DNA from: an archaeon
Lineage (GTDB): Archaea > Thermoproteota > Nitrososphaeria > Nitrososphaerales > Gagatemarchaeaceae
Reading direction: 5' to 3'
Length of the DNA: 43,977 bases
Assembly: GCA_902812495.1 (NCBI GenBank)
Contig: CADDZR010000010.1
Span: 1-43,977 of the forward strand
In this document: piece after piece, positions 24,956-32,999 of the stretch
How the letters are laid out: every line of letters starts with the position of its first letter
Numbering within the stretch: the stretch's first letter is position 1
The notes under the pieces: model-generated
Seen by the model: only the letters and a program-made list of their open reading frames with translations
What the model was told of the DNA's origin: nothing
Databases searched by the model: none
Program-made: the position numbers and the translations under genes

Positions 24956-25903
24956 TTGAAAGAAAGGGCTGTTATTGCATTTTTAACTGGAAGAGGAAGC
25001 ACAGAAAGGGCAAGCGAGAGGATCAGAAACTCTGTTGGGAAAAGAGATGTTTTACAAATGGGGAAGGTTGCAGTTCTTAGAAATTCGTCTGCAATTGATG
25101 CTTATAGGATATCCAAGCTTCCAGGTATTATGTGGACAGCCTACGGCTTTATTTCGAAGGGAGAAAGCATTATAAGAGATGCTGTGGATCTTGCTTCAAA
25201 TTTTATAAGAAAAAAGAGGAGTTTTTCTGTTATTGTTGCAGAGGATAACCCTGAGTTTTCAGATATTAAGATGAGTATAGAGGGAAGTATACTTTCAAAA
25301 TTCCAAAAAAAGAAAATAAATGAAAAGAAACCTGACTTAACATTTATACTTTCAGGTGCTGGGAAGGGATATGCTTTCGGTTTGAAACTTTACGAAGGTG
25401 TTGGAGGAAGCATGCAGGGCGAAGAAATTGTTACGTGCATTGTATCTGGAGGCATGCACAGTTCAGTGGTTGCGTGGCTCTCTTGCCTCTCAGGCAAGGG
25501 TGTTAGAATTGTTCATTCTCTCGCAAGCACTCACTCTCTTTATTCTGTTGCAAGGCTCTATGAGAGGCTCTCAGCGATGTCTGACCCGACACTTGTTGAG
25601 CTGAGGGTCCTGAAAGGGGAGGGGAGAGAGGAAGATGTTCTCTATTCCTGGCTTGAGGATAACGGCCCTGCATTTTCTGGAAACCATGTAGAGTGTAGCA
25701 GCAAGCTTTTCTCCGAGAAAGTTATTGCACCAGCCTACATCCTGCCTGAAGAGGTCTTTGCAAAGTACCTGCGTGAGATGAGGCTTCCAAATTTTGAAAG
25801 GAGGGTCGGGGAAGGAGGGAGGTATGTGAAATACAAAGAGCTGAGCTTTGGTGGGAGAAGTGCAAACATGCATGAGGTAATAGATTCTCTCAGCAGTAGC
25901 TGA
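24956..25903 (+). CDS. ThiI-like (THUMP/PP-loop) paralogue with altered ATP loop
   Basis: A 315-residue protein laid out like 4-thiouridine synthase ThiI: a THUMP-like N-terminal region of about 150 residues ending in the family's LKLYEGVGGSMQGEEIVTCIV, then a PP-loop domain. The PP-loop reads SGGMHSS (Ser164-Ser170, CAC for His168 at 25457) where ThiI has SGGxDSP; the invariant Asp is replaced by His. The following strand GKGVRIVHSLAS matches the ThiI fold. It may be an inactive or repurposed relative, since a canonical ThiI is encoded 6-8 kb away. Start TTG 24956. It shares a promoter region with divergent asnS and overlaps the glycosyltransferase by 14 bases. Confidence 0.75.
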   Translation: MKERAVIAFLTGRGSTERASERIRNSVGKRDVLQMGKVAVLRNSSAIDAYRISKLPGIMWTAYGFISKGESIIRDAVDLASNFIRKKRSFSVIVAEDNPEFSDIKMSIEGSILSKFQKKKINEKKPDLTFILSGAGKGYAFGLKLYEGVGGSMQGEEIVTCIVSGGMHSSVVAWLSCLSGKGVRIVHSLASTHSLYSVARLYERLSAMSDPTLVELRVLKGEGREEDVLYSWLEDNGPAFSGNHVECSSKLFSEKVIAPAYILPEEVFAKYLREMRLPNFERRVGEGGRYVKYKELSFGGRSANMHEVIDSLSSS

Positions 25904-27035
25904 GTATTGTCTGAGCGCTCAACCTAAGAGGGTCAAGCTTCCTTGAGATGGAGGAGAGCTGGACAGCCCTTTCCCTGTAGCTTCCAGAAATAATCTCCTG
26001 AATATACTTGTCTATTTTCTCAGGTTCCAGGCTATACTGGTCTAGTACAAGGGCAAAACCAAGCTTCTGTGCTTTCTCCGCATTCCCCTCCTGCTCTGTC
26101 TGATTTTTAATTGGGATCAGGATTGCAGGCTTTCCATGGTGTATTATCCTTCCAATTGTCATGTGGCCCGCCCTTGAAATAACTACATCGCAGCTCCTTA
26201 TCAGGAAGTCCTGCACGGGGCACCATTCGTAAAATAAAGAGCCCCTAACCCTGTACGGGCTGGTTGAACCCCCTGGGTCCCCTGCTGATATTGCAAGAGA
26301 ATACTTTTCTTTATATTTTGAAGCAAATTCAATTGCCTTTGCTAGAACTGGGTGTCTTGTCCTTCTTGGACCCGAGATGCTCCAGAAGACCTTTATCCTC
26401 TTATCCGATGCAAACTCAACTGCCATCTCATCTTTTTTTTCATAACTTTCATCAACAATGAAACCCGTATACAACATCTTCCTACCGTCGAGACCTCTAA
26501 GGTTCCTCTCGCTTATTGTGTAGGGAGGAGGAAGGTCAGGCACAAGTATTTTCTTGCTCCTGTTCCATACCTTTGTTAGACCAGAATAAGAGCCTGCTGT
26601 AATTGCTCTGTAAATAGGATTCGGGAGATTCCTTGACGGCTCTATAGATGCTTGATTGAGAAATGTAATAACAGGCTTCCTGCAGACTAAACCAGCAACA
26701 ACAGATGTTGGAAGTGAATCGCTAACAACAACAGAGGGGTTAAGCCTTGATATATTCCTCATTTCGTATGAATACTGAATAAAGGAAGAGAATAGGATAA
26801 GTGGGAAGGACATGACTGTTGCTGTTGGAGAAAGAGCACCAGTGTTGCTGTAGTGGACATCGACAGGAGGTATATCCATGCACTTAAAGCCGTTCCTCCT
26901 TATGAAATCTGCAGGCTCTCCGTAGCTCGAGAAAACAACTTCAACACCCTCTTTCTCCAGAGCCCTCGCTACGTCAAGCATCCTAACAGCATGCCCAAGA
27001 CCAGAGCCAAAGACAGCGAAGTACACTCTCTTCAT
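25890..27035 (-). CDS. MurG-like glycosyltransferase (GT28/GT-B fold)
   Basis: A 381-residue GT-B glycosyltransferase. It starts with the N-terminal Rossmann motif YFAVFGSGLGHAVRMLDVARALEKEGVEVVFSSYG, has a mid-linker, and a C-terminal nucleotide-sugar domain with SCDVVISRAGHMTIGRIIHHGKPAILIP, the family's donor-binding block containing SRAGxxTI, and KNQTEQEGNAEKAQKLG. It probably moves a sugar onto a lipid or glycoconjugate, in keeping with the polyprenyl synthase and glycosylated surface protein in the window; the acceptor is unknown. Upstream ATG 27047 is possible, but a TATA-like GATAAAAC near 27060 supports leaderless ATG 27035. Confidence 0.88.
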   Translation of the reverse strand: MKRVYFAVFGSGLGHAVRMLDVARALEKEGVEVVFSSYGEPADFIRRNGFKCMDIPPVDVHYSNTGALSPTATVMSFPLILFSSFIQYSYEMRNISRLNPSVVVSDSLPTSVVAGLVCRKPVITFLNQASIEPSRNLPNPIYRAITAGSYSGLTKVWNRSKKILVPDLPPPYTISERNLRGLDGRKMLYTGFIVDESYEKKDEMAVEFASDKRIKVFWSISGPRRTRHPVLAKAIEFASKYKEKYSLAISAGDPGGSTSPYRVRGSLFYEWCPVQDFLIRSCDVVISRAGHMTIGRIIHHGKPAILIPIKNQTEQEGNAEKAQKLGFALVLDQYSLEPEKIDKYIQEIISGSYRERAVQLSSISRKLDPLRLSAQTILSYC

Positions 27036-27074
27036 TAAGCACAACATCCACGTTTTATCAGTGGCAAGAAAATG

Positions 27075-27674
27075 TCAGAGTTTAACTATTTTGCCTCCAG
27101 GCTCTTCTTCAGCAAATATCTCTGCTTGGAACCTAGATACTGAAACATCTCCAAGAAGCCAGCTGTCTGGAGGGAGACCTGCCTTCATGCAAGCCTCAGA
27201 GAGGAAAGTTTCTGCATCCATCCCGAACTCAGTCGCAACCTGAGGGAGAAGAAGACCTGAATATGGGCCCTTTGTTATTATTAAACCGTCCACTCCAACT
27301 CTTATCTCTTTAGCTATGTCTATTCTTCTTGCAACCTTTATCTCCTCAGGAAGTGTAAGTACGCTTACTTCCACTACAATGCTGGAAAGCTCTTCCTTCG
27401 AAACAGGCCTGAACCTCGGGTCTTTTGAAGCTGAGGCAACTGTAAGCTCCTGAACTGCTATGTAGAGTGGCTTTACTGGATATGGGTAGCCTATGCACCC
27501 CCTAAGCTCCTTCTTTCCCTCGAACAACCTGTTTAGGGTTACAAACGTACCCCTCTTCTCCAGCATGAACTGCTCATTTTCCTTTCTTTGTTGAAAGACA
27601 CCTTTGGTAACAAATGAGACAAGTGTTTCCCTTGCAAGCCTTACAAGCTTTGCACCCTGCTCAAGTGTAAGCAT
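27075..27674 (-). CDS. AMMECR1 domain protein
   Basis: A 199-residue single-domain AMMECR1 protein, a family universal in archaea and eukaryotes and of unresolved biochemical role. It has the diagnostic LRGCIGYPYPVKPLYIAV, a stretch ASKDPRFRPVSKEEL, EVSVLTLPEEI, VGVDGLIITKGPYSGLLLPQV and GLPPDSW. Full length. It is the last gene of trx-ctaA-tyrS-mut7C-AMMECR1, four bases after the Mut7-C gene on the same strand. Confidence 0.93.
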   Translation of the reverse strand: MLTLEQGAKLVRLARETLVSFVTKGVFQQRKENEQFMLEKRGTFVTLNRLFEGKKELRGCIGYPYPVKPLYIAVQELTVASASKDPRFRPVSKEELSSIVVEVSVLTLPEEIKVARRIDIAKEIRVGVDGLIITKGPYSGLLLPQVATEFGMDAETFLSEACMKAGLPPDSWLLGDVSVSRFQAEIFAEEEPGGKIVKL

Positions 27675-27678
27675 TTTT

Positions 27679-28185
27679 TCACATCCTTTTGAAGGCGTAA
27701 ATTATGTTTCTAAGCCTCTTCCAGTGACTTCCCCTCCAGTAGACCTTTCCGCATCCTCTGCAGAGATAGAATTCCCTGTGCCTTCTAAGGATATCCAAAG
27801 GCACAGAACCAGCCACCTCAGACTTCTTTACTTTAAAGAGCTCTGAATTACAAATAGAGCATCTTGTATTATCAGTTCTTAAATCAATTCCCCTCGAAAG
27901 TGCCCATTTCCTTATCTCTAAGAGGTTCCTTCCGTCGCTATTTCCCTTCAGCAGTATAGATTCTGCCCCCCTAGAGAGAGCTGTATGGTAGAGCATCTTG
28001 TCAGATGTAAGTATTACCCTTCCTGTCCTAAGAGCACTTTCTATTATTTCGCTATCATCTGCGTCTCTAAGGTAAAGTGTGTCGTAACCAATTATTCTGA
28101 GCTTCCTTGCAAGAGAACCAAGCATCGAATCGGCTAGAAAGGAAGGATAGTTATCTAGTGATTTCGTAACTTCTGACCTCTTCAT
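27679..28185 (-). CDS. Mut7-C RNAse-like domain protein
   Basis: About 168 residues of the Mut7-C (DUF82) family: a PIN-like core with FLADSMLGSLARKLRIIGYDT, ADDSEIIESA, RVILTSDKMLYH and a C-terminal zinc ribbon with CSIC and CRGCGKVYWRGSHWKR. It is thought to be a PIN-type ribonuclease because of the conserved acids, but activity is inferred. The frame is open to 28215; ATG 28185 is the likely start, overlapping the end of tyrS by 35 bases. It is coupled to tyrS and the AMMECR1 gene. Confidence 0.88.
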   Translation of the reverse strand: MKRSEVTKSLDNYPSFLADSMLGSLARKLRIIGYDTLYLRDADDSEIIESALRTGRVILTSDKMLYHTALSRGAESILLKGNSDGRNLLEIRKWALSRGIDLRTDNTRCSICNSELFKVKKSEVAGSVPLDILRRHREFYLCRGCGKVYWRGSHWKRLRNIIYAFKRM

Positions 28186-29239
28186 ACAGCTTCCTTGCCC
28201 TACCTTCCTTTTCAAAGTGTTCTCTTATTGGAGAAATTATTTTATTTAAGTAGTAGGCCACAGCGCTCTTCAGGTCTGCAGGATGAATCTTTCCCTCCTT
28301 GTAAGCTTTTTCTAGCTCGTCGTATGACCAGAAAACAATATTTCCACCGTAAATATCCTTCCTTGTTATCTCAAATGAATTGAATTTTCTAAAGATTATG
28401 TGCTTTGAGTAGTCTAACATTGGATTTCCTTCGACTTGCTTCGGTGGGCAGAAAGCACCTCTTATTTTCTCGTATATCTCCTGCTCTGTGTCGTGGACAA
28501 ATATCGATGTTTCAGGCTTGCTCTTGCTCATCTTGCTTGATATCTCTGCATCAAGCACAGGATTCTCGTCAAAACCCTCCGGCTGCCTTATACCCTGCAG
28601 GCCCATAAGCATGTGGTGATGGACAGCAACAGGCTTCTTCCACTTTAGCTTCTCAGCTATCTCCCTTGCAAGTATGTTTGCCCTTCTCTGGTCCATTCCT
28701 AGCTGGCATATGTCCACATCTAGCCAGAATATATCTGCAACCTGCATCATTGGATAGAAGAGCTGGGAGGTCCTGAGGAGTTCTTTTGATGTTCTGCCCA
28801 TTATTGTTATTGCCCTCTGTGCCCTCTGGATTGTTGTATTCTCTGCAACAGTTATTACCTTCTTCCAGTACTCTACATCTGAGACAGCCTCGCTAGTCCA
28901 CCTTATCTCTACCTTGTTTATATCTACACCTGCTGCTTTCCATACCTCAACGAAGTACTCCCCGACCCTTCTTATTACTTCAAGGTTCCCCCCGTACTTT
29001 CCGTTAACCCATGCAAACCAGTCAGCTATCCAGAGCTTCATGTGCACATTAGCTTCAAGAAGTTTTTCTATTAGAATGGGTCTCATCACACCGAATGGGA
29101 GATGCGCAAGCCCGCTTGGCTCAAAGCCATCGTATGCAACAGGTCTTTCCTTTGTCTTTAGAAGCTCTACAAGCTCCTGCTCTGTTATTATTTCCTCAGA
29201 TATTTCCTTTATAAGCGCAAACCTCTCAAGAAAATCCAT
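28151..29239 (-). CDS. tyrS: tyrosyl-tRNA synthetase, archaeal type
   Basis: A 362-residue class Ic synthetase that charges tRNA-Tyr. The HIGH-like site reads PSGLAHLPFG and the KMSKS loop is present as KMSKSKPE. Other archaeal TyrRS markers are YDGFEPSG, QVADIFWLDVDICQLGMDQRRANILARE and KKPVAVHHHMLMGL. It lies in the same window as its cognate three-intron tRNA-Tyr. It overlaps ctaA by 14 bases at its start and the Mut7-C gene at its end, so it is deep in an operon with haem and thioredoxin genes. Confidence 0.95.
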   Translation of the reverse strand: MDFLERFALIKEISEEIITEQELVELLKTKERPVAYDGFEPSGLAHLPFGVMRPILIEKLLEANVHMKLWIADWFAWVNGKYGGNLEVIRRVGEYFVEVWKAAGVDINKVEIRWTSEAVSDVEYWKKVITVAENTTIQRAQRAITIMGRTSKELLRTSQLFYPMMQVADIFWLDVDICQLGMDQRRANILAREIAEKLKWKKPVAVHHHMLMGLQGIRQPEGFDENPVLDAEISSKMSKSKPETSIFVHDTEQEIYEKIRGAFCPPKQVEGNPMLDYSKHIIFRKFNSFEITRKDIYGGNIVFWSYDELEKAYKEGKIHPADLKSAVAYYLNKIISPIREHFEKEGRARKLYEEVRSYEITR

Positions 29240-29696
29240 GACCCTCTTCCTTTACCTGGATCTTTGTTTCGTTTCTGTATGATGAAAAGGCAGCACCAAC
29301 TATTAGTGCATAGACAACAAGCGCGATACCTTGGTGAAGGGCAACAAGTTCAGGTGGTATTGTGTTGAAGACAACTATCGCACCTAGAAGTATCTCGAGA
29401 ACCATCACAAGGGAGGCAAGTACAAGTAGCCTAGACGAGAAGGAACCAATTCCAAGAACCCTTATGAAGACAGCTGTTGTTATGAAGAGGAGAAGGGCTG
29501 AGAGTGCAGCAAATATCCTGTGAAGATACTCTGTAACCGCTTCAAGTGTTGGCTGAGGAAGCAGCCCCCCGTTGCATGTTGGCCACTCCGGACCGCACCC
29601 TTCTCCAAAGTTAGCTGCGGCAACATACGCACCGATAACAATAAGCATGAAGAGAGAGATTATTGTAATAACAAGGAGGATGAAATGCTTTCTCAT
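29226..29696 (-). CDS. ctaA: heme A synthase, half-size archaeal type
   Basis: A 156-residue protein of the CtaA/COX15 family, which oxidises haem O to haem A for haem-copper oxidases. It has only four transmembrane helices, half of the bacterial eight, as in other archaeal half-size forms. Cys34 and Cys41 lie in GCGPEWPTCNG after helix 1, and the putative haem-ligand histidines are His59 (YLHR) and His121 (LHQG). Two copies are expected to assemble, or it may act as a dimer. It starts nine bases after the trx stop and overlaps tyrS by 14 bases. The partner farnesyltransferase ctaB lies 3.3 kb away. Confidence 0.87.
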   Translation of the reverse strand: MRKHFILLVITIISLFMLIVIGAYVAAANFGEGCGPEWPTCNGGLLPQPTLEAVTEYLHRIFAALSALLLFITTAVFIRVLGIGSFSSRLLVLASLVMVLEILLGAIVVFNTIPPELVALHQGIALVVYALIVGAAFSSYRNETKIQVKEEGHGFS

Positions 29697-29705
29697 CTAA
29701 GACAC

Positions 29706-30032
29706 CTATGCAAGAAGCTTCTCTATCCTTGCAAGATATATGTTTGCAGGCGCGACACCTATTACAACATCCATGACCTGCCCCTTTGAGAAGAACATTA
29801 CAGTTGGGATGCTTATTACGCTGTACTGGGAAGCAAGCTCCTGGTTTGTGTCAACATCTATCCTAACAAACTTCACGGTTCCCTCAAACTTCTTTGCAAG
29901 CATCTCCATTATAGGTTCAAGCATCCTGCAAGGTGCACACCAGTCAGCATAGAAGTCAACAACTACGGGTAGGTCGGACATCAGAACTTCCCTGTCAAAC
30001 TCCTCCTCTGTTATGCTTAAAGGTTTGGCCAT
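29706..30032 (-). CDS. thioredoxin
   Basis: A 108-residue thioredoxin with active site WCAPC (31-35), a VVVDFYAD strand before it, the cis-proline segment VISIPTVMFF and the buried-charge GVAPA end. It reduces protein disulfides. The WCAPC centre differs from the textbook WCGPC by one residue and is common in archaea. It heads the trx-ctaA-tyrS-mut7C-AMMECR1 operon and is preceded by its own TATA box with leaderless ATG. A link to reduction of the CtaA cysteines is possible but is inference from adjacency. Confidence 0.94.
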   Translation of the reverse strand: MAKPLSITEEEFDREVLMSDLPVVVDFYADWCAPCRMLEPIMEMLAKKFEGTVKFVRIDVDTNQELASQYSVISIPTVMFFSKGQVMDVVIGVAPANIYLARIEKLLA

Positions 30033-30057
30033 ATATACAGCAATCTTTGAACAAAGG

Positions 30058-30066
30058 TATTAATAA
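30058..30066 (-). promoter_or_regulatory. TATA box of the trx-ctaA-tyrS operon
   Basis: TATTAATAA is palindromic enough to work on either strand and is centred about 29 bases before ATG 30032 on the minus strand, which is right for a leaderless transcript. Confidence 0.5.
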
Positions 30067-30104
30067 CCATCACGGAATAAAGCACGCACGGGCGGTGTTC
30101 AAAA

Positions 30105-30113
30105 GATTTATTT
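30105..30113 (+). promoter_or_regulatory. TATA-like element before the radical SAM gene
   Basis: GATTTATTT would start transcription near 30136. A leaderless ATG lies at 30137-30139, but it is not in frame with the radical SAM gene. The stretch 30067-30160 has otherwise no gene I can support. Confidence 0.35.
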
Positions 30114-30165
30114 CCTTAATGGGAGCGAGAGACTGGATGCGCCTTGGCGCGGAGGTTGAGGGCAT

Positions 30166-31824
30166 ATAGCTAGATATGTTCTCATCTCTGACACGACACT
30201 TACAAGGGAGTACAACAGCTTCCCACTCCTTGACTTCTTACCTTGCGCGCCTTCAGGGTCTGTCCCAAGGCCTATATGGGAGTTCTTGAAAGGGAAGCCA
30301 CCAAAAAGCGAGAAGGGAAGGGCATCTGTAGCACCCTACTCGATAAGGAAGCTCGAGGCAGCACTCCTCGAGAGATATAGTGAGGATGAGGTTGTTGTTC
30401 CTCACGACGACTACATCGAGGAATTCATAAAGGAAGATACAGAGATAATAGGAGTTTACACTATGGACCCCCTTGGCCTTGGTCCGTTAACAATGAGCTA
30501 CGCTGTTTTGTTTGGAGATATATCAAAGCCATGGGTCAGGGTTGAGTTTGAGAGCCTGATAAGGAGGATAAACAGGGCAAGAGAGGGGAAGAAAGCAAAG
30601 CTTGTTGTTGGCGGGCCAGGTGTCTGGGAATTCACTATACTTCCAGAGGTTCTTGACGAATTGAACATAGACCTTGCGTTCCAGGGGGAGGCAGACGACA
30701 TAATATGCGACCTCTTTGAGGATATCTCTGAGGACACTATAGGTAGAGGTTACTTTGGGGGATACCAGTCCTTTGACGATAGATTCAAAAGGGTCTGGGT
30801 AGCACACGAGAAATTCATAACAAGAAACTTTTCAGGGAAGCAGTATCCAAACCTAGAGGATATACCCCTAATAAGGAATCCTGCGATAAAGGGACTTAGC
30901 GAGGTTATGAGGGGGTGCGGCATAGGATGCGACTTTTGCGAGGTAACTCTAAGGCCACTAAGATATTACAGCGTTGAAATGGTCATGAAGGAGGTAGAGG
31001 TTAACTCAAGGGCAGGCTACACTAACGCTTGGTTGCACAGTGACGAGATATTTGCATACAAGCATGGCCCGCATTTCACTCCAAACGAGGAAGCGCTTCT
31101 TGAGCTCTTCAGGTCTGTTACAAAAGTAAAAGGCATCAAAACAACAAACCCAACGCATGGTAGAATATCGATTCCTGCAGCCTATCCTGATTTAATAAGG
31201 AAGCTCTCTGAAGTTATGAGGGCAGGTCCAAACCACTGGATAGGTGTACAAGTTGGACTTGAGACTGGAAGTGATAGGCTTGCTCTAAAGCATATGCCAA
31301 ACAAGACCTTACCTCTCAGGATAGGACCTGACGGCTCTTGGCAGGAAATAGTGACAGAGGGTGTGAGGAACATGAACAAATATTACTGGAGACCTGCTTT
31401 CACAGTCCAGGTCGGGCAGATGGAGGAAACCGACGAGGATAACTGGGAAACGGTTGCGCTGATAAACAGGCTAAGCAACATGGAGGTCGAGGGTAGGCCT
31501 TCAGAGTTTACTGTTACACCTATGCAAAACATGCCTCTTGGTAGGATAAAGAGCAAGGACTACAGCCCTGAGATGCTAACGCAGGCACAGCTTGCCGTAT
31601 ACTATGCAAGCTACAGGCACCTGATGAAGATGGCTCAGAGGGATGCAATGAAAGATAGCAAGGGGAACATAGTAAAGAGGACAGCGATAGCCTCGATACT
31701 GAATGTAGGTGCCTGGGCACTTCTGTACTTTATAGAAAGGATATGTAAGAAGAAAGGCCTTGACATAGAAAAAGTCAAGAGGTACGGGCTTGAGGGCGAG
31801 AAAGTTTATGTTTATGCAAGGTAG
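30166..31824 (+). CDS. B12-binding-type radical SAM protein, start unresolved
   Basis: A radical SAM protein of at least 512 residues. The N-terminal half is a B12-binding-like domain (KEDTEIIGVYTMDPLGLGP, AKLVVGGPGVWEF, DLAFQGEADD). The cluster motif CGIGCDFC sits in SEVMRGCGIGCDFCEVTLRP, with the barrel strands GYTNAWLHSDEIFAY and HWIGVQVGLETGSDRL after it. The reaction is unknown. The open frame continues upstream of TTG 30286 with convincing protein (ARYVLISDTTLTREYNSFPL, then DFLPCAPSGSVPRPIWEF), but no ATG, GTG or TTG lies between the stop at 30157 and 30286. Either it starts at ATA 30166 or ATC 30184, or one base is missing near 30165 and the true start is ATG 30137. It overlaps thiI by 50 bases. 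Confidence 0.85.
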   Translation: MARYVLISDTTLTREYNSFPLLDFLPCAPSGSVPRPIWEFLKGKPPKSEKGRASVAPYSIRKLEAALLERYSEDEVVVPHDDYIEEFIKEDTEIIGVYTMDPLGLGPLTMSYAVLFGDISKPWVRVEFESLIRRINRAREGKKAKLVVGGPGVWEFTILPEVLDELNIDLAFQGEADDIICDLFEDISEDTIGRGYFGGYQSFDDRFKRVWVAHEKFITRNFSGKQYPNLEDIPLIRNPAIKGLSEVMRGCGIGCDFCEVTLRPLRYYSVEMVMKEVEVNSRAGYTNAWLHSDEIFAYKHGPHFTPNEEALLELFRSVTKVKGIKTTNPTHGRISIPAAYPDLIRKLSEVMRAGPNHWIGVQVGLETGSDRLALKHMPNKTLPLRIGPDGSWQEIVTEGVRNMNKYYWRPAFTVQVGQMEETDEDNWETVALINRLSNMEVEGRPSEFTVTPMQNMPLGRIKSKDYSPEMLTQAQLAVYYASYRHLMKMAQRDAMKDSKGNIVKRTAIASILNVGAWALLYFIERICKKKGLDIEKVKRYGLEGEKVYVYAR

Positions 31825-32995
31825 GAAAATCTCCAAGCTCTAGGAGCCTGAAGGAGTCGCTTTTCCTACTGTAGACAAGTAAAGAGGAGAGAGAGAGGCT
31901 TTTCTCCGCAAGGAGATCAATATTCAGCTCTTTCACACATTGAATAAACTCCTCAAGCCTAACCCTTGTTACAGGATGCTTGGCTATTATGGAACAACAG
32001 TCCTTGTATTCTGATATTGAAGTATCATATGTTCCTATCTTCTTTGCTAGATCAACTATCTCTTGCTTGTCCATTGAAAGTAGTGGTCTGAAGATAGGGT
32101 ATGTTGAGAGGAAATCCATGGCCCTTATGTTCCAAATAGTCTGGGAAGCTGCCTGTGAAAGGCTATCGCCAGTCGATATGCCACTTGCACCTAGCTTCTT
32201 TGCTGCCTTTTCAGCAACAACCCTCATAAAGTACCTGAAGAGCACTGGCTCCAGGTCCTTGCTGCTTGAAATTGTCGAGAGTTGGTATTCAGTGTATGGG
32301 ATGAGTAAGCAGTACCTGCCCCCGCCATAGGTTGAGAGGATCTTTATCAGCTCTGTTATCTTTGTTCCTATCACATCTTTATTCTCAGGGAGCGCGTGGA
32401 AATGAATGTATATTGGGTAGCATCCCCTTTTTAACATCATGTAAGCAGCTACAGGTGAGTCTATCCCTCCGGAAAGTAGGTGCAGGACACGGCCCGAGAC
32501 ACCAACAGGAAGGCCACCCAGGCCCTTGACTTTCTCCGTGTAAAGAAGGGCTGAGTCGTCCAGTATCTCTATGTATATAGCTAGGTCAGGGTTCTTGAGC
32601 CTAACTTGCATTCCAGTACTTTCGCATATTGCCTTTCCTATCCTGGAGGATAGCTCGAGGGACGTGGCTGGAAAGCACTTGTTTGCCCTTCTCACATTCA
32701 CAGAAAATGTTCCTGCCTTCCTTGATGACGCAACCTGGATTGCAGCCTCCTCTATTTTGCTGTACTCAAGAGGCAGTTTCTCAACAATTGCAAACCAAGA
32801 TACACCAAAAGTCCTTATGAGTGTATTTCTCACTTCATCTTCCCTTCCCTCAACAATCAGCCTGCTCTGCTTCCTTTCCACATGGATGGAAGATGAGGAT
32901 AAGGTAGAGATATTCCTTGCAAGTGTACTCTCAAACCTTGGCCTGTTCCTTCCCTTTAGTGCTATCTCGGAGTAGTGAACCACAAATAAAGCCAT
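31775..32995 (-). CDS. thiI: tRNA 4-thiouridine synthase ThiI, archaeal type
   Basis: A 406-residue protein that adenylates U8 of tRNA for thiolation. Order: N-terminal ferredoxin-like part (VHYSEIALKGRNRPRFE), THUMP domain to about residue 165, then the PP-loop SGGIDSP (175-181) with intact Asp179. It lacks the rhodanese domain of bacterial ThiI but has KDCCSIIAKHPVTR with a Cys-Cys pair near the C-terminus. Full archaeal length. It follows ctaB by four bases, so they share an operon. It overlaps the convergent radical SAM gene by 50 bases. Compare the altered paralogue at 24,956. Confidence 0.92.
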   Translation of the reverse strand: MALFVVHYSEIALKGRNRPRFESTLARNISTLSSSSIHVERKQSRLIVEGREDEVRNTLIRTFGVSWFAIVEKLPLEYSKIEEAAIQVASSRKAGTFSVNVRRANKCFPATSLELSSRIGKAICESTGMQVRLKNPDLAIYIEILDDSALLYTEKVKGLGGLPVGVSGRVLHLLSGGIDSPVAAYMMLKRGCYPIYIHFHALPENKDVIGTKITELIKILSTYGGGRYCLLIPYTEYQLSTISSSKDLEPVLFRYFMRVVAEKAAKKLGASGISTGDSLSQAASQTIWNIRAMDFLSTYPIFRPLLSMDKQEIVDLAKKIGTYDTSISEYKDCCSIIAKHPVTRVRLEEFIQCVKELNIDLLAEKSLSLSSLLVYSRKSDSFRLLELGDFPTLHKHKLSRPQARTS

Positions 32996-32999
32996 TTTC

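Noticed and set aside
30067-30160. A GC-richer stretch between the thioredoxin and radical SAM genes as a small RNA gene
   Set aside because: I found no stable extended fold, tRNA-like stems or guide boxes by eye. It may just be promoter and N-terminal coding sequence.
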